Part shown: positions 6,472-14,935 of the stretch, piece by piece | Position numbering within the stretch: the stretch's first letter is position 1 | Layout of the letters: every line of letters begins with the position of its first letter | Assembly (NCBI GenBank): GCA_041651995.1 | Contig: JBAZID010000001.1 | Span: forward strand, 1 to 64,000 | Direction: 5' to 3' | DNA from: Sulfuricella sp. | GTDB taxonomy: Bacteria > Pseudomonadota > Gammaproteobacteria > Burkholderiales > Sulfuricellaceae | DNA length: 64,000 nucleotides | The notes under the pieces: model-generated | Told to the model about the DNA's origin: nothing | The model's database searches: none | What the model saw: only the letters and a program-made list of their open reading frames with translations | Position numbers and translations under genes: made by a program

Positions 6472-9020
6472 TGCGCCACCGCCAGCGTATGCGGCTCGGG
6501 CGCGGCGAATGCCAGGGCCTCGCCGCCCGCGCCGGATGAAGCAATGCGGCTCACCGTGATTTGCGACTGCGGCGTGGCGGCCGTCACCTCGAACACCAGC
6601 GTGGCCACGCTGCCGCCCGCGCTTGCGCCGCCGGAGCCGGTTCCGGCCAGCTCGACCAGGATCTGGCCGCTGGCCTGATCGATGGTTTTGCTGAAATTCG
6701 CAGGCAGGTTGCCCTGCTTCATGAGTTCGCCTTCAACGACATCAAGCGCCTTGAGAACCGACGGGTCGAAGCCGACCAGGAAACCGAGATTTTCCACCCC
6801 CGGCGAGGAAGGCGTAGTGAGCGTCAGGCTGATCCTGTCGCCAACTTTCGCCTGATTTGGGCCTTGCCAGGAAAGCGCCAGCGGCTGGGCTGCGGCAGCC
6901 GCCTTGGCCGGCGCGGCCGAACGTGGCGCCGCTGCCGGGGCACGCGCGCTGGCCGTGCCACCCGAGCTGCTGAGCGCGACCTTGCCGAGCGGCCGCAGCA
7001 GCAATGGATTGCTGCGCAGGCTGGCTTCGGTGCCGGCCCAGAATTCCACTTCCCTGGCATCCGGCAGGCGGCTGTTGCCGACAATGCGCGGCGTGATGGA
7101 AAGCACGATTTCCGTTTTCCGGTTGTCATCCTTGTGGCTTGAGAACAGGCGCCCGAGCAGGGGCATTTGCCCCAGCCCCGGCACCTTGCTGGCGCTATTG
7201 CGGTCCTCGTCGCTGATCAGCCCGGCGAGAATCTGCGTCTCGCCATCCTTGAGACGCAGCACGGTCGAGGCATTGCGGGTGCCGACCTGGTACGACAGCG
7301 TGCCCGACACCAGGTTCTGCACCTCCTTGACGATGGAGCTGACTTCCATGCTGATCTTGATGGCGACTTCGTTGTCGAGGTGAATCTCGGGCTCGACTTC
7401 AAGCTTCAGGCCGACGTCCAGATACTGCACGCTGCCGGTGATCACCGGCGTGCCGGTCGAAACCGGAGTCACGGCATTGGTGATGACCGGCACGCGGTCG
7501 CCGATCATGATCTTGGCTTTCTCGCGGTTGCGCGCCCGGATGCGCGGGCTGGCGAGCAGGTTGGTGTCGCCGTCCTGCAGCATCAGATTGAGCGTGACGG
7601 CCAGCGCGGGGCTGGTCAGGATATTGCTGCTGTTGATGTTTTGCAGCGCCTCCAGCGTCGGGCCCGAGCTCGTTGTACTCCCGCTTCCCGTTGTGCTGCC
7701 CGCTGCGGTGAACGTCATCTGGCTGGGGTATTTGATGCCAATTTCGGACAGCCGCGAGCGGGTGATTTCCAGCACTTCGACTTCAAGCATCACTTCCGGA
7801 TCGGCGATATCCTGGTCGGCGACCATTTTTTCCGCCAGCCGGATGGCCTCCGGCGTGTCCCGCATCACGATGGAACTGGTCTTTTCGTGAATGAAAATAT
7901 CCTTGGTCTTCAGCAGCGTCTTGATCATGGTCAGCATCTGCTTGGGGTCGGCATTGGTGAGATGGAAGCTCCTGATCTTGAGGTCCTGGTAATCCTTGAG
8001 CTTGGCCGGGGTGTTCGGGTAGACGAACACCGTGTTGTCGCTGATGATTTTTTTCTCCAGCTGGCTCTGCAGCAGGATCAGGTCGATCGCATCCTCCACC
8101 GAAACATCCCTGACGAAAATCGAGGTCTTGAGATCGGGCTTCACATCCTTGTCGAGCAGCACATTGATGCCGCTGGTGCGCGACAGCGCCTCGAACACCA
8201 TTTTCAGGTTGGCATCGCGGAATTGCAGGGTCACCGGCTTTTTGAATTTCCCCTGCAGGGCCGGCTCGGCCATGAGACCCTTCGCTGCCTGCTCGTCGAT
8301 CTGGCGCTGCAGCAGAATCGCCTTGCCGTGCCTGGGGTTTTCCAGCAGCACCGGTTTGAGCTTCAACTGCGCGGCATCCAGCTCGCCTTTTTTGAACAGG
8401 CTGGCGGCCTCGGCGAGCATGACCGCATGGCGCCGCTCCATCACCAGCGACTCCAGCCCATCCCGTGCCCCGCTGCTGGCGGGATCGATTTTAAGGATGC
8501 GCTGGTAGATTGCCTGCGCCGCATCCAGGCGATCGGCGGCGCGCTCGCTATTGGCGCTGGCCAGCAGGCGATTGACGATCTGGTCGCGATTACGCACCAG
8601 TGCGGTGCGATAGGAAAAATTGTCAGGCTCGGCCTTGCTGGCCTCGGCCAGCTTTGCCAGGCCTTCCTCGACGCGCCCTTCATCCAGCAGCGTCAAACCC
8701 TCCTGCTGCAAACGCTGGCCCGCGCACCCCGCGAGCAGGGCCGCGGCCAGCAGGAGAAGCGCGGCATTGCGCCTGGCGGGTGGGGTGAAGCGCCGGTTCA
8801 AATCATGGAACGCGTTATAGTTACCCCTTCTCCCCCTCTCCCCCTGCCCCTCTCCCGCGAGGGGCGAGGGGAGTTCGAGCCCCTCCCCACTCGCGGGGGA
8901 GGGGTTGGGGAGAGGGGGGTTCAAGTCCCTCCCCCCTTGCGGGGGAGGGGTTGGGGAGAGGGGGCGAAAAAATCCCCCCTTCACAAACTCGACTTCAAGC
9001 GGCGAATTCAGTATGCGCAT
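6468..9020 (-). CDS. Outer-membrane secretin (GspD/MshL-like) with TPR-like N-region and cohesin-like C-terminus
   Basis: This is an 850-residue secretin. After an N-terminal extension there is a lipoprotein signal ending LLAAALLAGC (Cys 99), a TPR-like region, an STN/N0 domain (VTLQFRDANLKMVFEAL), and the secretin domain with VPVITN, LKDGETQILAGLI and VPGLGQMPLLGRLF. The last 140 residues or so look like a cohesin-type beta-sandwich (VGDRISLTLTT, VGFDPSVL, VATLVFEV), unusual for a secretin. GGGAGAGCAGAAC precedes the ATG at 9020. Residues 20-67 or so are encoded by an inserted palindromic GC-rich repeat, so the signal peptide is displaced about 80 residues from the start. A TTG at 8801 would give a normal lipoprotein leader but lacks a good ribosome binding site. 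The product forms the outer-membrane pore of the secretion machine. Confidence 0.9.
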   Translation of the reverse strand: MRILNSPLEVEFVKGGFFRPLSPTPPPQGGRDLNPPLPNPSPASGEGLELPSPLAGEGQGERGRRGNYNAFHDLNRRFTPPARRNAALLLLAAALLAGCAGQRLQQEGLTLLDEGRVEEGLAKLAEASKAEPDNFSYRTALVRNRDQIVNRLLASANSERAADRLDAAQAIYQRILKIDPASSGARDGLESLVMERRHAVMLAEAASLFKKGELDAAQLKLKPVLLENPRHGKAILLQRQIDEQAAKGLMAEPALQGKFKKPVTLQFRDANLKMVFEALSRTSGINVLLDKDVKPDLKTSIFVRDVSVEDAIDLILLQSQLEKKIISDNTVFVYPNTPAKLKDYQDLKIRSFHLTNADPKQMLTMIKTLLKTKDIFIHEKTSSIVMRDTPEAIRLAEKMVADQDIADPEVMLEVEVLEITRSRLSEIGIKYPSQMTFTAAGSTTGSGSTTSSGPTLEALQNINSSNILTSPALAVTLNLMLQDGDTNLLASPRIRARNREKAKIMIGDRVPVITNAVTPVSTGTPVITGSVQYLDVGLKLEVEPEIHLDNEVAIKISMEVSSIVKEVQNLVSGTLSYQVGTRNASTVLRLKDGETQILAGLISDEDRNSASKVPGLGQMPLLGRLFSSHKDDNRKTEIVLSITPRIVGNSRLPDAREVEFWAGTEASLRSNPLLLRPLGKVALSSSGGTASARAPAAAPRSAAPAKAAAAAQPLALSWQGPNQAKVGDRISLTLTTPSSPGVENLGFLVGFDPSVLKALDVVEGELMKQGNLPANFSKTIDQASGQILVELAGTGSGGASAGGSVATLVFEVTAATPQSQITVSRIASSGAGGEALAFAAPEPHTLAVAQ
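8823..8985. repeat. CCCTCTCCCC-family palindromic repeat inside the secretin gene
   Basis: Three tandem hairpin-forming segments rich in CCCCTCTCCC and GGGGGAGGGG (for example CTCCCCACTCGCGGGGGAGG) are inserted within the 5' end of the secretin reading frame. They translate in frame as a Pro/Gly/Glu-rich stretch (PSPLAGEGQGERG). Relatives lie at about 37225-37302, 39871-39974 and 53656-53750. The latter is also in a coding region, encoding PSPLTGEGWGEGEK. Confidence 0.85.
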
Positions 9021-9034
9021 GTTCTGCTCTCCCG

Positions 9035-9568
9035 TCATGATGCGGCACCGGTGCTGATGGATTGCCGGATATTCAGCGGCAGGTAGGTCAGCTCCACCAC
9101 CCCTGCCGAGACCCGCTCGACGCGGTAGGTATTTTCGATCACGTCGCCCTCACCCACGGTAAAAATCCGGTCGCCCTTGACCAGCATGACGACCTTCCCC
9201 GGACCCTCCTCGTAAAGCCCGAGAAAGGTAAAAGGCATGGCTGGCGCGGCCGGTTTCGGCGGCGGGGGCGGCTTGACCGGAGGGGGCGGCGGCGGCGGGA
9301 CATACCAGGAGGTGGCGCCGAAAACATTGCCGATTCCAGCCTCGCCTTCCTGCGGCGGCGCAGGCCTGATCATGCGTTCCAGCTCGACCCGGGGCGCCCC
9401 GGGCAAGCCCTGCTGCGGCAGCGCATTTTTGACCGGGGGCGGCATCCTGGCTTGCGCTTTCTGCGGCGCTTCGCTGCCATCGTCCGAGGCCGCCGTCATG
9501 ACGATCGCGGTGACGGAAACGCCGATGAAGGCCCATTTCCCCCATGCCTGCCACGCGCGCGCGCTCAT
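9035..9568 (-). CDS. PilP/GspC-like periplasmic component
   Basis: This 177-residue protein has one N-terminal membrane anchor (about 10-27), a linker with a Pro-rich run (YVPPPPPPPVKPPPPPKP), and a small C-terminal beta domain (FTFLGLYEEGPGKVVMLVKGD, then YRVERVSAGVVELTYLPLN). This resembles the homology-region domain of PilP and GspC, which links the inner-membrane platform to the secretin. It starts 4 bp inside the PilO-like gene and ends just before the secretin ribosome binding site, which is the usual gene order. The assignment is from architecture and context, because sequence conservation in this family is low. Confidence 0.82.
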   Translation of the reverse strand: MSARAWQAWGKWAFIGVSVTAIVMTAASDDGSEAPQKAQARMPPPVKNALPQQGLPGAPRVELERMIRPAPPQEGEAGIGNVFGATSWYVPPPPPPPVKPPPPPKPAAPAMPFTFLGLYEEGPGKVVMLVKGDRIFTVGEGDVIENTYRVERVSAGVVELTYLPLNIRQSISTGAAS

Positions 9569-10200
9569 GGCTGCCGCCCCAGGAACAGCACCAGCCTGAT
9601 TCTGGCTTCCACGTTGGGGTCGGCCACCTTGCTGCGCTCGAACTGCACGTTTTCCAGCGCCATGGCCGGAAGCTCCGCCGGCAGGGCCGCGAGAAAGCGG
9701 CGTATCTGCGGATATTCGCCCTTCAGCGGCAGGGTGATCTGGAAGCGCACCAGCCTGCCGGTCTTGTCGTTGCTGGCCTTGTATTCCCCTTCATTCAGGC
9801 TGATGCCATTGCTTTCTGCCACCGCCACCAGCTTCTCCAGCCACTCGGGAGAACTGCGCTCGGGCGGGAATAGCCGGTAAAACGCCGCCAGCTGTTCCGC
9901 CGGGCTGTGCGCCTTGCCGCCCGGCAACTGGCGCGACAGCTCCAGCTGCTTATGCAGGGAAACGACGCTGTGCTGCGCTGTCTCCAGCCGCTCCTGCGCG
10001 GGCTGGATGGCGGAAAGATAGAACGCAGGGCACATCGCCAGCACCCCGGCAGCCAGCATGCCGGGCCATCCCAGCGCACCCAGCCAGCGCCGCAATGCCC
10101 AGCGCACGCGGCTCGGCCAGGGCAAGGCGGGCGCAGGCCCGGAATTTGCGGACAAGGGCCGGAACAGCGAACTCAGTTGATTGATCAGGCGGGATTTCAC
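9565..10200 (-). CDS. PilO/GspM-like inner-membrane platform protein
   Basis: The 211-residue product starts with GTG at 10200, preceded by GGGAGAAGCC and overlapping the stop codon of the upstream gene (GTGA). A much longer frame reaching to 10686 exists but would overlap that gene almost completely. After about 55 cytoplasmic residues there is one membrane segment (GMLAAGVLAMCPAFYLSAI), a coiled-coil region, and a C-terminal ferredoxin-like domain (FQITLPLKGEYPQIRRFL) typical of PilO and MshJ. Its partner in the platform would be the PilN-like protein encoded immediately upstream. Confidence 0.83.
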   Translation of the reverse strand: MKSRLINQLSSLFRPLSANSGPAPALPWPSRVRWALRRWLGALGWPGMLAAGVLAMCPAFYLSAIQPAQERLETAQHSVVSLHKQLELSRQLPGGKAHSPAEQLAAFYRLFPPERSSPEWLEKLVAVAESNGISLNEGEYKASNDKTGRLVRFQITLPLKGEYPQIRRFLAALPAELPAMALENVQFERSKVADPNVEARIRLVLFLGRQP

Positions 10201-10736
10201 GGCTTCTCCCGCCATGCGGCAAGCAGGGCAAAGCGTACCGGCTTGTCCGGGTCCTGCTGCTGGACCTGGTGGCTTTGCAGGTAGACGGCGCCGAACACCT
10301 CGCGCTGTTCCAGGCGCTTGATGTAATCCAGCAGGGCCGCCATGTTTTTCGCCTCGCCGCCGATCTTCACGCTGCGATTTGCAGTCTCCGGCTCCAGCGC
10401 CAGCAAGGCCACGTCCCTGCCGCCGGACATTTCCACGGCCTGGAACAGCCCTTCCCATGGCAGGCTGAGCTGGCGCAGCACTTCGTTGGCATGCTGCACA
10501 TCGAGCGCCAGATTTTCCGCCGCGCGCGCGCCGGAGCGGACATCCGGCGCCTGCCGCCGCGCCGGCCCTTCCAGGCGCGCGGCTTTTGCCTCCCATCCGG
10601 CGGCCCGGCTCTCCAGTTCGAGATACCAGGCCATGCTCATGAGCAGCGCGCCCAGCGCCAGCGCCAGCAGAATCGCCCCGCTCCACGGGAATGCCTGGTT
10701 GTGCTGGTAATCGAGACGCAGGGCGGACATGGTCAT
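10197..10736 (-). CDS. PilN/GspL-C-like inner-membrane platform protein
   Basis: This 179-residue protein has a short cytoplasmic N-terminus, one membrane segment (WSGAILLALALGALLMSMAW), a periplasmic coiled coil (VQHANEVLRQL) and a C-terminal ferredoxin-like fold (GGEAKNMAALLDYIKRLEQ). This is the PilN layout. The ATG at 10736 overlaps the upstream TGA by one base (TGATG). A GTG 3 bp upstream is an equally possible start. The gene lies between the PilM-like and PilO-like genes, the standard pilMNOP order, and the product is expected to form the inner-membrane ring of the secretion machine with the PilO-like protein. Confidence 0.83.
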   Translation of the reverse strand: MTMSALRLDYQHNQAFPWSGAILLALALGALLMSMAWYLELESRAAGWEAKAARLEGPARRQAPDVRSGARAAENLALDVQHANEVLRQLSLPWEGLFQAVEMSGGRDVALLALEPETANRSVKIGGEAKNMAALLDYIKRLEQREVFGAVYLQSHQVQQQDPDKPVRFALLAAWREKP

Positions 10737-11581
10737 CACCCGCTCAAGGCCATGGCGAAACGGCCTTCATATTCCGGCGCCAGGCCGCCCCGCACGACGG
10801 GTTGCAGCGGGTTCATCTGCCAGCGGCCACTGTCAGGAAACGCCGCATCTTCCTGCGTGGGCGCCCACACAAAAACCGCTTCCGGCACGCTTTCCGGCAT
10901 AGCCATGCAGGATTCCCGTTCCAGCAGCTGCGGCAATTGCTCGCGCCAGTCCGCGCCGATGCGCATGCTGCGCACGCTGGCCCAGCGCCCTTGCTGCAGC
11001 AGGGCAAGGCACAGGCATCCCGGCTCGACCAGCACCAGCCACGCGCTGCGATCCTGCAAGCGCGAACGGCAGTTGTTGTATGCCGCCATCAACTGGGGCT
11101 GCACCGACTGGAGCGCCACCCCGGCGCGCGTAAAAATCTGGCGCAATGCCTGAAGCAGCCGGACATCCACTGCGCTGGCAAGCTGCGGCATGCCGGCCGG
11201 TGCGGGGCTCAGGCGCAATTCCCAGTTCGCGGCGGCCTCCCCGTAGGCCTGCCGGAAGCAGTGCTGCGCATGGGACATCTGCTCCGCATCGTTGCTCAGC
11301 GCCTCGCTCCACGGCACCAGGGCATAGCGCATGAAATGATTGGAGAGGATCAGCGTGGCAAATACCTTGCGCTTTGCCTGGCCCGCCAGCGCCGCTTCGA
11401 GCGCCCTGATGGCAGCGTCCCAGGGCGCTTCCTGGCTGACGGCGGGGTCGCAGGAAATGAGCTCCTTGGCGAGCACGCGGCGCACCAGCCCGCGGCGCGT
11501 GAATTCACGCGCAATTCGCACCAGCACCAGCTGGCCGGGAGACAGCACGATACGCAGTTCATCACGCAACAAAGGTGACAC
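10736..11581 (-). CDS. PilM/MshI-like actin-fold platform protein
   Basis: This encodes 281 residues from a GTG at 11581 preceded by CAGGAGATCAATC, inside the 3' end of the GspE gene. An ATG 27 bp further upstream lacks a ribosome binding site. The sequence has no membrane segment and resembles the divergent actin-like MshI and GspL N-domain family: short beta-strand segments such as RKVFATLILSNHFMRYALV, then SAWLVLVEPGCLCLALLQQ, which match strands of the ATPase fold. It should sit in the cytoplasm and connect the ATPase GspE to the PilN-like protein. The fold is inferred from context and weak sequence pattern. Confidence 0.8.
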   Translation of the reverse strand: MSPLLRDELRIVLSPGQLVLVRIAREFTRRGLVRRVLAKELISCDPAVSQEAPWDAAIRALEAALAGQAKRKVFATLILSNHFMRYALVPWSEALSNDAEQMSHAQHCFRQAYGEAAANWELRLSPAPAGMPQLASAVDVRLLQALRQIFTRAGVALQSVQPQLMAAYNNCRSRLQDRSAWLVLVEPGCLCLALLQQGRWASVRSMRIGADWREQLPQLLERESCMAMPESVPEAVFVWAPTQEDAAFPDSGRWQMNPLQPVVRGGLAPEYEGRFAMALSG

Positions 11582-13262
11582 GATTGATCTCCTGCAAACT
11601 GGTTTCACCCCGGCTCACCATCTCGAGCGCGATCTCGCGCAGGAAGCGCGTGCCGTTGCGCCGCGCCGCCTCGCGGATCAGGCGGATCGGCTGGCGGGCG
11701 ATGATGAGTTCGCGAATCGGGTCGTTGAGGACCAGGATCTCGCCGATCGCGCGGCGCCCCTTGAAGCCGGTGCCACGGCATTGCCCGCAGCCCTGTCCGG
11801 CGCGGAAATACATGCCTGCCGCTTCATGGCTCTTGATGCCGGAATCGCTCAGCAGCTGTTCGCCGGGCTGGACCTCCGCCGTGCAGTGGGGGCAGTTCAC
11901 GCGCACCAGCCGCTGCGCCATGATGCCGTTGAGGGCAGAGACGAAACTGTAGGGATCGACGCCCATGTGCATGAAGCGCCCGATCACGTCGAACACGTTG
12001 TTGGCATGCACGGTGGTGAAAACCAGGTGCCCGGTCAGGGCCGACTGAATGGCGATCTGCGCGGTTTCCGGGTCGCGGATCTCGCCCACCATGATCTTGT
12101 CCGGATCGTGGCGCAGGATGGAGCGCAGGCCGCGCGCGAAAGTCAGCCCCTTCTTTTCGTTGACCGGAATTTGCAGCACGCCCGGCAGCTGGTACTCGAC
12201 CGGGTCTTCGATGGTGATGATCTTGTCCTGGCCGTGGTTGATTTCCGTGATCGCCGCATACAGCGTCGTGGTCTTGCCGCTGCCGGTCGGGCCGGTCACC
12301 AGCACCATGCCGTAGGGCGCGCTGGAAAGGCGGCGCAGCGTGTCGATGGATTCGTCGTCGAAGCCGAGATAGCTGAGGCGCAGGCCCTTGAGCTGGTCGG
12401 TCAGGGTCTGCTTGTCGAGGATCCGCAGCACCGCGTCCTCGCCGAAAATGCTGGGCATGATGGACACGCGGAAATCCACCTCGCGCCCGCGCACCGAAAC
12501 CTTGAAGCGCCCGTCCTGGGGCACGCGGCGCTCGGCGATATCGAGCTCGGACATCACCTTGATGCGCGAAATCACCTGCTCCGCCAGATCCAGCCCGGCC
12601 ACCGCGCCGATGGTGGTGAGCACGCCGTCGATGCGGTACTTGATGGCCAGCCCGGCGGGGCCGGTTTCCAGGTGAATGTCGCTGGCGGCGATTTTCAGCG
12701 CGTCATAGAGCGTCGAGTGCACCAGCTTGACCACCGGGCTGGTGTCCTCGCTGATGGTCCGGAACGAGAGTTCATCGCCACCGCTTCCGGCTGCTGTGTC
12801 CTTCTCATCCGCCGCCAGCAGGCTGTCCATGGCGTGCAGGGTTTCCTCGTGGCGCGCCAGGTAGGCCGCCACGTCGGCGCGGTGGGCGAGCTTCCAGCCA
12901 AAGGAGGAAACAATGCGCTCTTCCGCCCAGCCCTGCAGTCCCGCATCGAAAGGATCGCCCATGACCAGGATCAGGCCGCCGCCTTCATCCCGCAGCGCGA
13001 TGCACTCATGTTCGAGCGCTTCGGCAAAGGGCAGCGCATCGAAAGCCGGGCTCAAACTGTTGAGGTCTTCCATCGTCAGCACGGCATAGTGCAGGGTTTC
13101 GGCCAGGGCCTGGACAAAGGATGGCGCAGCCAGCCCGGCGTGTTCTTCCAGCACTTCGATGGTGCGGCGCGCCGCGCGCATGGCTTCGAGACGCGCCGCG
13201 CGCACCTGCTGCGGGGTGAATGGCATGGCGCTGCTGGCGGGCATGGGGTCGGCGAGGTTCAT
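11562..13262 (-). CDS. gspE: Type II secretion/MSHA-type ATPase GspE
   Basis: This is a 566-residue secretion ATPase. An N-terminal GspE/MshE-type domain (about 1-150) precedes the ATPase core. Visible motifs are Walker A GPTGSGKTTT (about 324-333), the Asp box ITIEDPVEYQLPGV, Walker B IMVGEIRDPETA (about 386), the His box HLVFTTVHANN, and the zinc tetracysteine CPHC and CGQC (about 455-490). All elements needed for ATP hydrolysis are present. It powers pseudopilus assembly from the cytoplasm. The start overlaps the stop of the GspF gene by 4 bp, and the 3' end overlaps the PilM-like gene. The identification as a GspE-family ATPase is secure; whether the machine secretes proteins or builds a pilus is open. 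Confidence 0.96.
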   Translation of the reverse strand: MNLADPMPASSAMPFTPQQVRAARLEAMRAARRTIEVLEEHAGLAAPSFVQALAETLHYAVLTMEDLNSLSPAFDALPFAEALEHECIALRDEGGGLILVMGDPFDAGLQGWAEERIVSSFGWKLAHRADVAAYLARHEETLHAMDSLLAADEKDTAAGSGGDELSFRTISEDTSPVVKLVHSTLYDALKIAASDIHLETGPAGLAIKYRIDGVLTTIGAVAGLDLAEQVISRIKVMSELDIAERRVPQDGRFKVSVRGREVDFRVSIMPSIFGEDAVLRILDKQTLTDQLKGLRLSYLGFDDESIDTLRRLSSAPYGMVLVTGPTGSGKTTTLYAAITEINHGQDKIITIEDPVEYQLPGVLQIPVNEKKGLTFARGLRSILRHDPDKIMVGEIRDPETAQIAIQSALTGHLVFTTVHANNVFDVIGRFMHMGVDPYSFVSALNGIMAQRLVRVNCPHCTAEVQPGEQLLSDSGIKSHEAAGMYFRAGQGCGQCRGTGFKGRRAIGEILVLNDPIRELIIARQPIRLIREAARRNGTRFLREIALEMVSRGETSLQEINRVTFVA

Positions 13263-14449
13263 TGAATGCTCCCCGCCAGCTCGAAAATCGGGAAATACAT
13301 GAGCACCACGATGCCGCCGATGAGCAGGCCGATGAATACCATCAGCAGCGGCTCGAACAGCTTGGTGAAGCGCTCCACCCAGCGCGCCGTTTCTTCCTCG
13401 TAAAAGCTCGCGATGCGCTCCATCATTTCTCCCATCCTTCCGCTGCGCTCACCCACGCGCAGCATGCGCAGCGCCACCGGGGTGGTGAGGCCGTAGCGCT
13501 CCATCGAATACGAAATCGGCTGTCCTTCGCGGATGCTCGCCGCCGCCAGCGCCAGCTGACCGCGCAGGGACAGTTGCAGCAATCCAGAAACCATCTGCAA
13601 GGCCTTGACCACCGGCATTCCACCACGCAGCAGCATGCCCAGGGAACGATAAAAACGCGCCAGCTGGTAGAGATGCAAACGCTCGCCCAGGGCGGGAAGC
13701 CGCCACAGCCTGCCGCTCAGCCATTGCCTGAAAGACGGCCGGGTGACGGCATAGCCCAGTGCCGCAAAGCTGAAAACCGTGGCCCCCAGGAGTGCAAGGC
13801 CGTGATTGCCGATAAAATTCCCCCAGTGCATCAAGAGACGCGACATGAAGGGGAGATCGCCGCCGATGCCGGCATAGATGTGGCTGAAGCGCGGCACCAC
13901 GTAGAGCATCAGGAACATCGCCACCAGGCCGCCCACGACGGCCAGCAGCACGGGATAGATCGAGGCGCTGACCACCTGCCTTTTGACGCTGTCCATTTGC
14001 GACTGATAGGCGATATAGCGGGCCAGCGCTTCCGGCAGCGCACCGGTCTTTTCGCTGGCGCGCACGGAGGCCACGTAGAGCGGCGGGAAATTCGCCGCCG
14101 AATGCTGCAGGGCGTAGGACAGCGGATGCCCTTCATACAGCCAGGCAACGATCTGGGCCAGGGTTTTTTTCACCTCGGGGCGCTGCTCTTTTTCAGCCAG
14201 GGTTTCCAGCGCCTCCACCAGCGCCAGGCCAGCATCCAGCAGCGCCAGCAGTTCCTGGCTGAACAGCACGAGAGGAAAACTCGCCTTGCGCGGCTGGCGC
14301 CAGGTCTGCCACGACTGCTTTGCCTTGACCGCGATAACCGTATAGCCCTGTGCCACGGCTTGAGTTGCTGCGTCGTTGGCATCAGGCGCATCCAGCGTCA
14401 GGGCCGTCGGCCCTTCGCTTCCCCGCAGTGCCTTGACTTCGTAGCGCAT
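13259..14449 (-). CDS. gspF: Type II secretion inner-membrane protein GspF
   Basis: This 396-residue protein has the GspF/PilC layout: two repeated cytoplasmic helical domains (FSQELLALLDAGLALVEAL and LARFYRSLGMLLRGGMPVV) and three membrane segments (about 165-190, 215-240 and 365-390). The conserved GxPxxEAL-like and LLxxGMP signatures are visible. The N-terminal 50 residues form a small beta domain similar to that of MshG and other GspF proteins. The gene lies 24 bp downstream of gspG and overlaps gspE by 4 bp. The product forms the platform through which GspE drives pseudopilin polymerisation. Confidence 0.95.
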   Translation of the reverse strand: MRYEVKALRGSEGPTALTLDAPDANDAATQAVAQGYTVIAVKAKQSWQTWRQPRKASFPLVLFSQELLALLDAGLALVEALETLAEKEQRPEVKKTLAQIVAWLYEGHPLSYALQHSAANFPPLYVASVRASEKTGALPEALARYIAYQSQMDSVKRQVVSASIYPVLLAVVGGLVAMFLMLYVVPRFSHIYAGIGGDLPFMSRLLMHWGNFIGNHGLALLGATVFSFAALGYAVTRPSFRQWLSGRLWRLPALGERLHLYQLARFYRSLGMLLRGGMPVVKALQMVSGLLQLSLRGQLALAAASIREGQPISYSMERYGLTTPVALRMLRVGERSGRMGEMMERIASFYEEETARWVERFTKLFEPLLMVFIGLLIGGIVVLMYFPIFELAGSIQ

Positions 14450-14473
14450 CGCACATCTCCCCCAGAACCATCA

Positions 14474-14935
14474 TCACCAGTTGGCGATATCCGCCGCTTC
14501 CCCGGCCCCGCCCGGATGCCCGTCCCGGCCATGGGACAGGAGATCGTATTCCCCATGTTCGCCGGGTATCTTGTAGACATAAGAGCTGCCCCAGGGGTCA
14601 GGCGGGACGCCCTTCTTCAAATACGGTCCATCCCATTTCGCTTCGCTCGCCGGGCGGGTTACCAGCGACTCCAGCCCCTGCTCCTGGGAAGGGTAATGCC
14701 CGGTATCCAGACGGTACTGGTCCAGGGATTTATCCAGCGCGTCGATCTGCGCTCTGGCCACCTTGATTTCGGATTTGCCGACCTGGGCAAAATATTTCGG
14801 CCCCACGTAGCCCGCCAGCAAGCCGATGATCACCATGACCACCAGAAGTTCGAGCAGGGTGAAGCCCCGGCCAGCCCGTGGCAGGCGGCGCAATGCGGCA
14901 TTCAAGCGGATGTTTCCCATTTGCGAGCGTCCCAT
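14474..14935 (-). CDS. gspG: Major pseudopilin GspG
   Basis: This is a classic GspG. After a basic leader comes RGFTLLELLVVMVIIGLLA with Glu at +5, then IDALDKSLDQYRLDTGHYP, and the calcium-binding C-terminal loop with PPDPWGSSYVY, GEYDLLSHGRDGHPGG and ADIANW. It is the first gene of the minus-strand operon. Two starts are possible, 14935 and 14920 (five residues shorter); neither has a strong ribosome binding site, and AAGGTAAG lies 11 bp upstream of the first. It is the main pseudopilus subunit after cleavage by a prepilin peptidase, which must be encoded elsewhere. The presence of a true GspG argues for a type II secretion role. Confidence 0.95.
   Translation of the reverse strand: MGRSQMGNIRLNAALRRLPRAGRGFTLLELLVVMVIIGLLAGYVGPKYFAQVGKSEIKVARAQIDALDKSLDQYRLDTGHYPSQEQGLESLVTRPASEAKWDGPYLKKGVPPDPWGSSYVYKIPGEHGEYDLLSHGRDGHPGGAGEAADIANW

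Noticed and set aside
8823..8985. CRISPR-like array of GC-rich repeats
   Set aside because: The units are directly adjacent imperfect palindromes without unique spacers of constant length, and there is no cas gene.
7167..9086. 639-residue open frame antisense to the secretin
   Set aside because: It lacks recognisable domains, is His/Gln/Arg-rich as expected for a GC-rich antisense frame, and lies fully opposite a clear secretin.
9565..10686. 373-residue version of the PilO-like protein
   Set aside because: Its first 160 residues would overlap the PilN-like gene in another frame and are Arg/Gly/Ala-rich. The GTG at 10200 has a good ribosome binding site and the usual 4-bp overlap.
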